Part shown: positions 49,773 to 60,361 of the stretch, one piece after another
Numbering within the stretch: position 1 is the first letter of the stretch
How the letters are laid out: every line of letters begins with the position of its first letter
Source of the DNA: JAKOQB01 sp036824465
GTDB lineage: Bacteria > Pseudomonadota > Gammaproteobacteria > Burkholderiales > Burkholderiaceae_F
NCBI GenBank assembly: GCA_036824465.1
Contig: DAITAC010000009.1
Span: 1 to 64,000 of the forward strand
Length of the DNA: 64,000 nucleotides
Reading direction: 5' to 3'
Notes under the pieces: model-generated
The model's database searches: none
Seen by the model: only the letters and a program-made list of their open reading frames with translations
What the model was told of the DNA's origin: nothing
Made by a program: the position numbers and the translations under genes

Positions 49773-50174
49773 TCAGCGTTGAGGCGTGCTTCGGCCGGGC
49801 GCTTCCATGTCTCGTTCATCCAGATGAAACCGATGTAGCGCCCGGTGCACGAGCGGTGACACCAGCACGCCGATCGAAACCAGGAACACCACGCCGGCGA
49901 ACAGCGCATACGCAGACGCGAAGAGTTTGGCTTTGTCGCCGGGCAGTGGATCGACTGGCCCCATGCCACCCAGGATCATCGCGGCATTCAGCAGCGCGTC
50001 GATCCAGCGCATGTGCGCAAGCACGCGATAGCCGAGCACGCCGATCGCAAGCGCCATCGCAAGCAGCGCACCTGCCACGAGCGCCATTGTCACGAGGCGC
50101 CGCACAAAGACCGCGGGCGGCGCCAGCGGCTCGTGATGACGTTCGTAGATTATCCAGACGACTCCACAAAGCAA
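49773..50174 (-). CDS. Small two-helix membrane protein, ion-channel-like, start unclear
   Basis: Inner-membrane protein of up to 133 residues. Two hydrophobic helices (VTMALVAGALLAMALAIGVL and LFASAYALFAGVVFLVSIGV) flank a re-entrant-like segment DALLNAAMILGGMGPVDPL. This helix - pore-like loop - helix layout recalls potassium-channel pore modules, but the canonical GYG filter is absent (GMGP instead). No ATG or GTG suits the N-terminus. TTG 50174 lies in a hairpin; a GGAG Shine-Dalgarno site (50165-50162) is eight bases before an in-frame ATA at 50153. Function unproven. Confidence 0.6.
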   Translation of the reverse strand: MLCGVVWIIYERHHEPLAPPAVFVRRLVTMALVAGALLAMALAIGVLGYRVLAHMRWIDALLNAAMILGGMGPVDPLPGDKAKLFASAYALFAGVVFLVSIGVLVSPLVHRALHRFHLDERDMEAPGRSTPQR

Positions 50175-50200
50175 AGGGACGCCCGCGGCGCCCCTTTTTT
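50173..50200. terminator. Stem-loop with T tract between ppiC-like gene and small membrane protein
   Basis: AAAGGG-A-CGCC pairs with GGCG-C-CCCTTT around a three-base loop. The six-T run is on the plus strand; the minus strand has only CCCTTTGCTTTG. It may end the minus-strand foldase transcript weakly, or plus-strand read-through. Confidence 0.6.
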
Positions 50201-50227
50201 ATTCCATCGATTGTCGAAGCAGTTCGC

Positions 50228-50998
50228 CTACTGGATCTTTGCCTTGCTGCGCAGGCCCTCCATGAAGCCTTGGATGCGCTGCTGCTGCAAAGCCTCGCGC
50301 ACCTGGTTCTGCACCTGTGCCAGCGGCGGGAACTGCGTGTCGCGCACGTCGTCAAGACGGATCACGTGCCAGCCGAACTGCGACTGCACGGGCGCGTCTG
50401 TGTATTTGCCTTTTTCCAGCTTGGTCATCGCCGCAGAAAACGGCGGGACGTAGGCGTCGGGGCCAGCCCAGTCGAGGTCGCCGCCCTTGGCTGCGGAGCC
50501 GGTGTCCTTCGATTTCTTGGCCAGTTCCTCGAATTTCGCACCCTTGCCCAGCTGGGCGATGATGTCCTTGGCTTCGTCTTCCTTCTCGACCAGGATGTGG
50601 CGCGCGCGGTATTCCTTGCCGCCCTGGGCCGCCTTCTGCTTGTCGTACTCGGCCTGCACCTGCGCGTCGGTAATCGGGTTCTTGCTCAGTTCGTCGCGCA
50701 GCAGCGCCTGCGCAACGACGTTCTGCCGTTGCAGCTCGAGCTGGAACTTGACATCTGCGCGCTCGGGGATGCCGCGCTTGATGGCTTCCTGCAGCACGAT
50801 CTCGCGCTGGATCAGTTCGTCCTTGATGCGCTTGCGCAGTTCGGGTGAATCTTTCTGTCCCTGCTGGATGAACTGCTGTACCCAGGCGTCTTCACGCGAC
50901 TTGGGAATGGGCTTGTTGTTGACGACGGAGATGTTCTGCGCGAGCGCGACACTCGCAAACAAGCTGGAAAATGCCGTGAACGCAAGAATTCGCAACAT
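50228..50998 (-). CDS. Periplasmic parvulin-type peptidyl-prolyl isomerase
   Basis: Exported foldase of 256 residues. The signal peptide ends at residue 20 (VALAQ). The SurA-like N-terminal helices are rich in charged residues. The parvulin domain contains YRARHILVEKEDEAK, GGDLDWAGPDAYVPPFSAAM and FGWHVIRLDDVR. ATG 50998 is preferred because it starts a clean signal peptide; a GTG at 51043 overlapping the bolA stop is the alternative. It is the last gene of the selO-yciB-bolA-foldase series. Confidence 0.9.
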   Translation of the reverse strand: MLRILAFTAFSSLFASVALAQNISVVNNKPIPKSREDAWVQQFIQQGQKDSPELRKRIKDELIQREIVLQEAIKRGIPERADVKFQLELQRQNVVAQALLRDELSKNPITDAQVQAEYDKQKAAQGGKEYRARHILVEKEDEAKDIIAQLGKGAKFEELAKKSKDTGSAAKGGDLDWAGPDAYVPPFSAAMTKLEKGKYTDAPVQSQFGWHVIRLDDVRDTQFPPLAQVQNQVREALQQQRIQGFMEGLRSKAKIQ

Positions 50999-51039
50999 GT
51001 CTTTGGATTCCGAGAAGTTGAAGAAGAAGCGGCGCGCTG

Positions 51040-51306
51040 TCACTCGTCCGGCGCCAGCAGGGTCATCGACAGCGCATGAATTTCGCGCTGCATGAGATCA
51101 TGCAAGGCATCATACACGAGGCGGTGCCGCGCCATTCGCGGCAAACCGCTGAACCGTTCGCTCACCATTCGCATGCGGTAGTGGCCGCCCCCGCTCTTGG
51201 CGCCTTCGTGTCCCGCATGCAGTGCACTCTCATCGTTGATCACGATTTCGAGCGGCGCAAGCGCCGCGAGGCGTAGCTGGATCTTTTCGATCGTCGCTTC
51301 AGGCAT
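51040..51306 (-). CDS. bolA: BolA-family protein
   Basis: Small protein of 88 residues that works with monothiol glutaredoxins in iron-sulfur delivery and stress response. Family features: LAPLEIVINDESALHAGH, then GGGHYRMRMVS and the C-terminal RHRLVYDALHDLM. It overlaps yciB by eight bases and lies upstream of the foldase, a common betaproteobacterial order. Confidence 0.92.
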   Translation of the reverse strand: MPEATIEKIQLRLAALAPLEIVINDESALHAGHEGAKSGGGHYRMRMVSERFSGLPRMARHRLVYDALHDLMQREIHALSMTLLAPDE

Positions 51307-51925
51307 CCGGCGCTTCCTTGATATGACGCGACAGCCAGAAGCCCACGCCGAGCGTGAACACCAGCGTCAGGCCCATCAATCCAAACAGCTTGAAGTTGAC
51401 CCAGGTGTCGGTCGGAAAATTGAATGCGACCCAGAGGTTGAGCACGCCGACGACGGTGAAGAACGCAACCCACGTCCACATCAGCTTCTCCCACACCGGT
51501 GCCGGCAGATCGATCTGCTGGCCGAGCAACGACTGAATGAAGTTGCGTCTCCAGAAGAGCCGCCCCGCGACCAGGATCACCGCGAACAGCGCGTACAGGA
51601 TGGTCGGCTTCCACTTGATGAAGGTTTCATCGTGCAGCCAGATGGTGGCGCCGCCAAACACGATGATCACGGCCACACTCAGCCATAGCATCGCGTCGAC
51701 TTTGCGGCCGCGCGCGATCAACCAGCCCACCTGTGCCAGCGATGCGACGATCGCGATGGCGGTGGCCAGCAGGATGGGCGCCTGGTCCGCGGGGACTGCA
51801 CCGTCGGCGACGAAAACGCCGAGATAACTGCTTGCCAGAGCCGCGGCCTGGGTCGGAAACGACGTGCCCAGCTTGTAGGCGATGAAGAACAGGATGATCG
51901 GAAAGAGATCGAAGAGGAACTTCAC
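51299..51925 (-). CDS. yciB: Inner-membrane protein YciB (intracellular septation protein A)
   Basis: Membrane protein of 208 residues with five or six helices, linked to cell envelope synthesis and septation. The GTG start at 51925 gives KFLFDLFPIILFFIAYKLG, the usual N-terminus. FWRRNFIQSLLGQQIDLP and VNFKLFGLMGLTLVF are family motifs. It follows selO by 22 bases and overlaps bolA. Confidence 0.92.
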   Translation of the reverse strand: MKFLFDLFPIILFFIAYKLGTSFPTQAAALASSYLGVFVADGAVPADQAPILLATAIAIVASLAQVGWLIARGRKVDAMLWLSVAVIIVFGGATIWLHDETFIKWKPTILYALFAVILVAGRLFWRRNFIQSLLGQQIDLPAPVWEKLMWTWVAFFTVVGVLNLWVAFNFPTDTWVNFKLFGLMGLTLVFTLGVGFWLSRHIKEAPDA

Positions 51926-51947
51926 GCGGCAGCTTTCAGGGTGGGTG

Positions 51948-53480
<1,533 letters not shown>

Positions 53481-53566
53481 CGAGGACTCCGATGGGGCCA
53501 GAATTGTAGCCGTGGACGCTTGTAAACTCGCTGGACAAGACCACGATACGCAAGAGGAGACCGACC

Positions 53567-55198
53567 ATGCTTAAGGGTTTGATGATGTCGACGCCGTTGG
53601 CGATCTCGTCGCTGATCCGGCACGCCGACCGCCACCACGGTGACGCGCAGATCGTGTCGCGCCGGGTCGAGGGCGACATCCATCGCTACACCTATCGCGA
53701 CCTGCACCGCAGAGCCCGCCAGATGGCCAATGCGCTTGGCACCCTTGGCGTGCAGATGGGCGACCGCGTGGCCACGCTGGCCTGGAATGGCTACCGGCAC
53801 ATGGAGTTGTACTTCGCGGTGTCGGGCGCCGGCGCCGTGCTGCACACGATCAATCCGCGGTTGCATCCGGAGCAGATCGCCTGGATCGCCAATCATGCGG
53901 ACGACAAGGTGCTTTTCTTCGACATCACATTCCTGCCGATCATTGAGGCGATTGCTGCGCACTGCAAGACGATCCGTACGTATGTGGCGATGATCGACAA
54001 AAGCAGGATGCCGGCGCAATCAAAAGTCGATCTGGTGTGCTTCGAGGACCTGATCAACGCGAACTCAGACAAGTTCGATTGGCCGGAGTTCGACGAGAAC
54101 CAGGCGTCATCGTTGTGTTACACGTCGGGTACGACCGGCAATCCCAAGGGCGTGCTGTACAGCCATCGCTCGACGATCCTGCATACCTTTGCCGCGGCGC
54201 TGCCCGACGCACTGAACATGTCGGGGCGGGACGCAATCCTGCCGGTGGTGCCGATGTTCCACGTCAACGCATGGGGCCTGCCCTATGTGGCCGCGATGAC
54301 CGGCGCCAAACTGGTATTTCCGGGCGCGGCGCTCGACGGCAAATCGCTGTTCGATTTGTTCGAGAACGAAAAGGTCACCGTGTCGGCCGGCGTGCCGACC
54401 GTGTGGCAGGGGTTGCTGACCTACATCGAAGCGAACAACCTGAAGTTCTCAACCATGAATCGCACCGTGATCGGCGGCTCGGCCTGCCCGCCGGCGATGC
54501 TGCGGCTGTTCCAGGACAAGTACGGCGTGCAGGTGCTGCATGCGTGGGGCATGACCGAGATGAGCCCGCTGGGAACCGCGTGCACATTGAAGGAGAAGCA
54601 TCGCAACGCAACGCCGGACGAGCGACTGCAGGTGCAGTACAAGCAGGGCCGGGTGATCTTCGGTGTCGACATGAAGATCGTCGGCGATGACGGCGGCGAT
54701 CTGCCATGGGATGGCAAGGCCTTTGGCGATCTGCTGGTACGCGGGCCATGGGTGGTGCGCGAGTACTTCAAAGGCGAGGGCGGCAATCCGCTGACGAGCG
54801 ACGGCTGGTTCCCTACCGGGGACGTATCGACGATCGATCCTGACGGCTACATGCAGATCACCGACCGCAGCAAGGACGTGATCAAATCGGGCGGTGAATG
54901 GATCAGCTCGATCGACATCGAGAACGTCGCCGTTTCGCATCCGGCGGTAGCGATGGCCGCATGCATCTCGGCGCGGCACCCGAAATGGGATGAGCGCCCG
55001 CTGCTCGTCGTGGTCAAGAGACCCAACGCGGAAGTCACGCGCGAGCAGATGCTGGCGTTCTATGAAGGCAAGATTGCCAAGTGGCAGGTACCCGACGATG
55101 TGGTTTTCGTCGACAGCATTCCGCTTGGCGCCACCGGCAAGATGCTGAAGAACAGGTTGCGCGAACAGTTCAAGGACTACAAGCTGCCGGGAGTCTGA
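53567..55198 (+). CDS. Acyl-CoA synthetase (AlkK-like, medium/long-chain fatty-acid ligase)
   Basis: ANL-superfamily ligase of 543 residues that activates a carboxylic acid with ATP and CoA. The P-loop YTSGTTGNPKGVLYSHRS, the A8 region GWFPTGD and the C-terminal GATGKMLKN with the catalytic Lys are intact. Sequence style (IRHADRHHGDAQIVSRRVEG near the start) matches medium-chain AlkK-type ligases. GAGGAG lies upstream of ATG 53567. It precedes a Liv-type ABC transporter by about 100 bases, so the imported compound may be a carboxylate activated here. Confidence 0.87.
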   Translation: MLKGLMMSTPLAISSLIRHADRHHGDAQIVSRRVEGDIHRYTYRDLHRRARQMANALGTLGVQMGDRVATLAWNGYRHMELYFAVSGAGAVLHTINPRLHPEQIAWIANHADDKVLFFDITFLPIIEAIAAHCKTIRTYVAMIDKSRMPAQSKVDLVCFEDLINANSDKFDWPEFDENQASSLCYTSGTTGNPKGVLYSHRSTILHTFAAALPDALNMSGRDAILPVVPMFHVNAWGLPYVAAMTGAKLVFPGAALDGKSLFDLFENEKVTVSAGVPTVWQGLLTYIEANNLKFSTMNRTVIGGSACPPAMLRLFQDKYGVQVLHAWGMTEMSPLGTACTLKEKHRNATPDERLQVQYKQGRVIFGVDMKIVGDDGGDLPWDGKAFGDLLVRGPWVVREYFKGEGGNPLTSDGWFPTGDVSTIDPDGYMQITDRSKDVIKSGGEWISSIDIENVAVSHPAVAMAACISARHPKWDERPLLVVVKRPNAEVTREQMLAFYEGKIAKWQVPDDVVFVDSIPLGATGKMLKNRLREQFKDYKLPGV

Positions 55199-55300
55199 AT
55201 CGGCAGCCGGCAGTCCGCAGCGAGATCGAGCTGCGCACTGCCATGACCTGCTGCCGACCGCCAGCCACCGACTTACATTTCCCTCACCAAGGAGAAAACG

Positions 55301-56560
55301 ATGCGTCGCATCTTCATCCAATGTGCAGCCGCGGGCCTCGCGCTGACGGCGATCACGGGCGTTACCGCACAGACCAAAGGCGGCGGGCAGACCGTGCGCA
55401 TCGCCTTCATGGATCCATTGTCCGGTCCGTTTGCGGCGGTTGGCCAGAACATCCAGCGCCACTTCCAGCTTGCGGCCGAGATCGTCAACAAGAAGGAACT
55501 GGCCGGGCCGGGGGTGAAGTTCGAGATCGTGCCGTTCGACAACAAGGGATCGCCGCAGGAGTCGCTGACACTGCTGCGCTCGCTCATCGACCAGAAGATC
55601 CAGTACGTGACCCAGGGCAACGGCTCGCACGTGGCGATTCCGCTTGCCGATGCGATCGCCAAGCACAACGAGCGCAATCCGGGCCAGGCCATCGTGTTCC
55701 TGAACTACGCGGCAGTGGATCCGGATCTGACCAACAGCAAGTGCAGCTTCTGGCACTTCCGCTTTGACGCCAACACCGACATGAAGATGGAGGCGATCAC
55801 GGAGTACATGAAGGGTCGGCCGGAAATCAAGTCCGTCTACCTTCTGAACCAGAACTACTCGCATGGCCAGCAAGTCACGCGCGTCGCGAAGGAGCTGCTT
55901 GGCCGCAAGCGGCCCGACATCAAGATCGTCGGCGAGGACCTGCATCCGCTGGGGCAGGTGCGCGATTTCTCGCCTTACATTGCCAAGGTTCGTGCGTCCG
56001 GCGCCGACACGGTCATCACCGGTAACTGGGGCACCGACCTGACCCTGCTGATCCGGGCCGCACGTGACGCGGGACTGAACGTCAATTTCTACACCTATTA
56101 CGCCGGCGTGATCGGTACGCCGACTGCGATGGGCGCGGCCGGCGCCGAGCTCGTGCGCCAGGTGTCCTATTGGCATCCGAACATCGAGAAGTACCCGGCC
56201 GAAGATCTGTACACGGAATTCAAGAAGAAGCACAACGAGGAGTGGTACACGCTGGCGTCGTACACGTCGATGACGATGCTGGCCGAGGCGATCAAGCGCG
56301 CCAAATCAGCCGAACCGCTGCGCGTCGCCTACACGATGGAAGGCCTGAAGATGCCAAGCATCATGGGCGAAATCGAGATGCGCGCGACGGACCATCAGTT
56401 GCAGCAGCCGCTGTTCGTCTCGGTCTGGACCAAGGCGGGCGGTGAGGTCAAGCATGACTCAGAGAAGACCGGTTACGGCTTCAAGACGGTGCGTGCGATT
56501 CCGACCTACGTCGCCTCGCAGCCGACCTCGTGCACCATGCAGCGGCCGCCGAAGCCGTAG
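55301..56560 (+). CDS. Liv-type ABC transporter substrate-binding protein
   Basis: Periplasmic binding protein of 419 residues in the branched-chain amino acid / amide / urea / aromatic acid group. The signal peptide ends near residue 23 (VTAQ). The ligand domain starts VRIAFMDPLSGPFAAVGQN. AAGGAG lies just before ATG 55301. Such proteins next to acyl-CoA ligases often bind organic acids rather than leucine; the ligand is not predictable. A terminator-like hairpin separates it from the permease genes. Confidence 0.88.
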   Translation: MRRIFIQCAAAGLALTAITGVTAQTKGGGQTVRIAFMDPLSGPFAAVGQNIQRHFQLAAEIVNKKELAGPGVKFEIVPFDNKGSPQESLTLLRSLIDQKIQYVTQGNGSHVAIPLADAIAKHNERNPGQAIVFLNYAAVDPDLTNSKCSFWHFRFDANTDMKMEAITEYMKGRPEIKSVYLLNQNYSHGQQVTRVAKELLGRKRPDIKIVGEDLHPLGQVRDFSPYIAKVRASGADTVITGNWGTDLTLLIRAARDAGLNVNFYTYYAGVIGTPTAMGAAGAELVRQVSYWHPNIEKYPAEDLYTEFKKKHNEEWYTLASYTSMTMLAEAIKRAKSAEPLRVAYTMEGLKMPSIMGEIEMRATDHQLQQPLFVSVWTKAGGEVKHDSEKTGYGFKTVRAIPTYVASQPTSCTMQRPPKP

Positions 56561-56595
56561 ACGAAACGGGAACGAGTCCAGTTCGCGAACCCCGG

Positions 56596-56621
56596 CGGCC
56601 CGGCTTGTTCCGGGCCGTTTT
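56596..56621 (+). terminator. Attenuator-like terminator between binding protein and permeases
   Basis: CGGCCCGG and CCGGGCCG form a perfect 8-bp stem with a six-base loop followed by TTTT. Its place inside the operon suggests partial termination so that binding protein exceeds membrane subunits. Confidence 0.75.
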
Positions 56622-56639
56622 GTCTAAGGTGGCGCCGCG

Positions 56640-57599
56640 GTGACTTTCGATTTCTTTCTGGTTCAACTGCTGAACGGCATCAGCTACGGGCTGCTGCTGT
56701 TCATGCTCGCGTCCGGACTGACGCTGATCTTCTCGATGATGGGCGTGCTCAATTTCGCCCACGCGAGCTTCTACATGATCGGCGCGTACTTCGCTTACCA
56801 GATCAGCCGGTGGGTCGGTTTCTGGCCGGCGCTCATCCTTGCACCGCTGGCGGTCGGCGTGCTTGGCGCCGTGGTCGAGCGCTTCGGCTTGCGCCGCGTG
56901 CATAAGTGGGGGCACGTGCCGGAACTGCTGTTCACGTTCGGGCTGTCTTACATCATCGTCGAACTGGTACAGGTGATCTGGGGCCGCGCCGCGGTGCCTT
57001 ATTCGGTGCCGGCAGAACTGGACGGTCCGATCGCATGGCTGCAGCGACTCGGCCTGACATTCCCGAAGTACAGAGCCTTCATGATGGCGGTGGCGGTTCT
57101 AATGCTGGTGTCGACCTGGCTGCTGCTGACGCGCACGCGGATCGGGCTGGTGATACAGGCCTCGCTCACGCACCCGCAGCAGGTCGAAGCGCTCGGCCAC
57201 AACGTGCCGCGTGTGCTGATGGGCGTGTTCGGCGCCGGCTGTGCGCTCGCGGGTCTGGCCGGTGTGATTGGCGGCAATGCCTTCGTGACCGAGCCCGGAA
57301 TGGCGGGAGCGGTTGGTGCGATCGTGTTCGTGGTGATCGTGTTTGGCGGCATGGGATCGCTGAGTGGCGCCTTCATTGCCTCGCTGCTGCTCGGCTTGGT
57401 CGACGCGTTCGGCAAGACGAGCGACGCCTCGATCGGCGGTCTGTTGCGCTGGTTCGGCACGACGGTCGACCCGCAGACCTTCGGCTACGCCGTGTGGAAG
57501 CTCACGCTGGCACAGGTCGCACCTGTGTTGCCGTTCCTGTTGCTGGTGCTGATCCTGATCTTCCGGCCGAAGGGCCTGATGGGCACACGCGAAGACTAG
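56640..57599 (+). CDS. livH: Liv-type ABC transporter permease LivH
   Basis: Inner-membrane permease of 319 residues with about eight helices. It starts TFDFFLVQLLNGISYGLLLFM and has the FGVNFAHAS-like core as LNFAHASFYMIGAY. GTG 56640 has AAGG nine bases upstream. It abuts livM with no gap. It pairs with LivM to form the membrane channel. Confidence 0.93.
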   Translation: MTFDFFLVQLLNGISYGLLLFMLASGLTLIFSMMGVLNFAHASFYMIGAYFAYQISRWVGFWPALILAPLAVGVLGAVVERFGLRRVHKWGHVPELLFTFGLSYIIVELVQVIWGRAAVPYSVPAELDGPIAWLQRLGLTFPKYRAFMMAVAVLMLVSTWLLLTRTRIGLVIQASLTHPQQVEALGHNVPRVLMGVFGAGCALAGLAGVIGGNAFVTEPGMAGAVGAIVFVVIVFGGMGSLSGAFIASLLLGLVDAFGKTSDASIGGLLRWFGTTVDPQTFGYAVWKLTLAQVAPVLPFLLLVLILIFRPKGLMGTRED

Positions 57600-58897
57600 A
57601 TGAGCGAAGTGCTTCGCTATCGCCCGATCAACCTCGGCCGCTGGGTCGTGTGGGGCTTCACCGCGCTCGTGTTCCTGTGCCTGCCGCTGCTGCTGGAGAA
57701 CCTGTTTGCGCGCAGCCTGATGGCGCAGATGGGCATCATGATCATCTTCGCGCTCTCGTACAACATGCTGCTGGGTCAGAGCGGCATGCTGAGTTTCGGG
57801 CATGCGGTGTACTCGGGCCTGGGCGCTTACTTCGCGATTCACGCGCTGACCTGGATCGCGCGTGGTCAGTTTGCGTATCCGGTATCGCTGCTGCCGCTGG
57901 TAGGTGGCTTCGCCGGCATGCTGTTCGGCGTCGTGTTCGGTTATCTGACGACGAAGAAGGCCGGCACACCATTCGCGATGATCTCGCTTGGCATCGGCGA
58001 GATGGTGTTCGCTGCGTCGCTGATGTTTCCGGGTTTCTTTGGTGGCGAGGCCGGCATCAGCGGCAATCGCACTGCAGGTGGCGCATTCCTTGGCATCCCG
58101 TCGCTGAGCTTCGGCCCCGACATCCAGATCTATTACCTGATCGCGGCCTGGACGTTCGCCAGCATGATTGCGATGTTCGCCCTGACGCAGACGCCGCTCG
58201 GTCGTATTGCCAACGCCGTGCGCGACAACCCCGAGCGCGCCGAATTCATCGGCTACAACACGCAGCGCGTGCGCTGGTTGATGCTGATCCTGTCGAGTTT
58301 CTTCGCCGGCGTCGCGGGCGGACTCTCCGCCATCTACTTCGAGATCGTGAGCGCCGAGAATGTGAGCGCGATCCGTTCCGGCGGCGTGCTGCTGGCGGCC
58401 TTCATGGGCGGTGTGACGTTCTTTTTCGGTCCGATCCTGGGCGCGGTCGTCTTCACCATCTTCGCGGTTGCCCTGTCCGAGTACACGAAGGCGTGGCAGC
58501 TCTACCTCGGTGTGTTCTTCGTGCTGCTGGTGATGTTCGCACCCGGGGGTCTGTCGAGCCTGATCCTCATGAACCTGCGCGTGCTCAAGTTCCGTAAGTT
58601 CAAGCGGCTGCGCGACCCGTACTTCGGCCTGATTCTCTCCGCCGTGGCGCTGGCACTCGGCTGCGTGATGCTGATCGAAATGATCTATCACCTGACGCTG
58701 GACTTTGCGCTCGGGCCGCAGATCAAGCTGTTTGGCTTCCCGTTCAATACCGAGCGGCCGGAGAGCTGGGTCTTTGCGGTGAGTGTGCTCGCGGGCGGGG
58801 CGCTCGCGTTCGAATACGCACGGCAGCACTTCAGGGCGGTATGGGGCGAAATCCAGGTCGAGATCGAGGATTGGATTCGCGACAATCCGGAGGACAC

Positions 58898-58901
<4 letters not shown>
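57600..58901 (+). CDS. livM: Liv-type ABC transporter permease LivM with C-terminal extension
   Basis: Inner-membrane permease of 433 residues. The core includes YNMLLGQSGMLSFGHAVYSG and the EAA-like loop ARAVRDNP-type stretch NAVRDNPERAEFIGYN. After the normal end (about residue 330) there is an extra segment with two further hydrophobic helices and an acidic tail EIEDWIRDNPEDT. It starts one base after the livH stop and overlaps livG by four bases. Confidence 0.92.
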
Positions 58902-59652
<751 letters not shown>

Positions 59653-59653
<1 letters not shown>

Positions 59654-60345
59654 TGCTCGAGGTCCGCAACCTTCAGGCGTATTACGGCAAGAGCCACGTG
59701 CTGCACGGCGTGGATCTCGATGTCGCCGACGGCGAAATCGTCAGCCTGCTCGGGCGCAACGGCGTGGGGCGCTCGACGACGGCCAAGGCAATCATGGGGA
59801 TGGTCGATTGCACCGGCACGATCCGTTTCAAGGGGCACGACTTGACGAATCTGGCGACGTACCAGATCGCGCACGCCGGCATCGGCTACGTACCCGAGAG
59901 CCGCGACATCTTTCCTTCACTGACCGTCGAGGAGAATCTGAAGCTCGGACTGAAGGGCAGCAAGCCCAGCCGCTGGAGTTATGCGGATTGCTATCGGCTG
60001 TTTCCGCGCCTGCAGGACCGTGCGCGCACCCAGGCGGGCGTGCTGTCGGGCGGCGAGCAGCAGATGCTGACGCTGGCGCGCACGATGATGGGCGATCCGG
60101 AACTGGTGATCATCGACGAGCCGACCGAGGGTCTGGCGCCGATGATCGTCGAACTGGTTGCAAACTTCCTGCGCGAGCTGAAGGGGCAGGGCGTGTCGAT
60201 CCTGCTGATCGAACAGAAGCTGACCATCGCGCTGGCGATCTCGCAGCGGCTGTACGTGATGGGGCACGGGCACATGGTGTTCGAAGGTTCGCCCGACGAT
60301 TTGAAGGCGAACAAGCTGATTCGGCAGGAGTGGCTCGAGGTCTAG
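59653..60345 (+). CDS. livF: Liv-type ABC transporter ATPase LivF with Arg in Walker A
   Basis: ATPase of 230 residues. Walker A reads GRNGVGRST at 34-42, so the usual invariant Lys is Arg40. The signature LSGGEQQMLTLARTMM, Walker B LVIIDEPTEGLAP and the H-loop region ILLIEQKLTIALA are intact. Whether Arg40 lowers ATP hydrolysis is unknown; LivG keeps the Lys. It overlaps livG by one base and ends the operon. Confidence 0.92.
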
Positions 60346-60361
60346 CAGCGGTATTTGGCTG

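Noticed and set aside
57099..58829. Very long open frame on the minus strand opposite livH/livM (about 576 codons)
   Set aside because: Translation is His/Gln/Arg/Glu-rich with no family features. It mirrors the codon bias of the real permease genes. Shadow frame.
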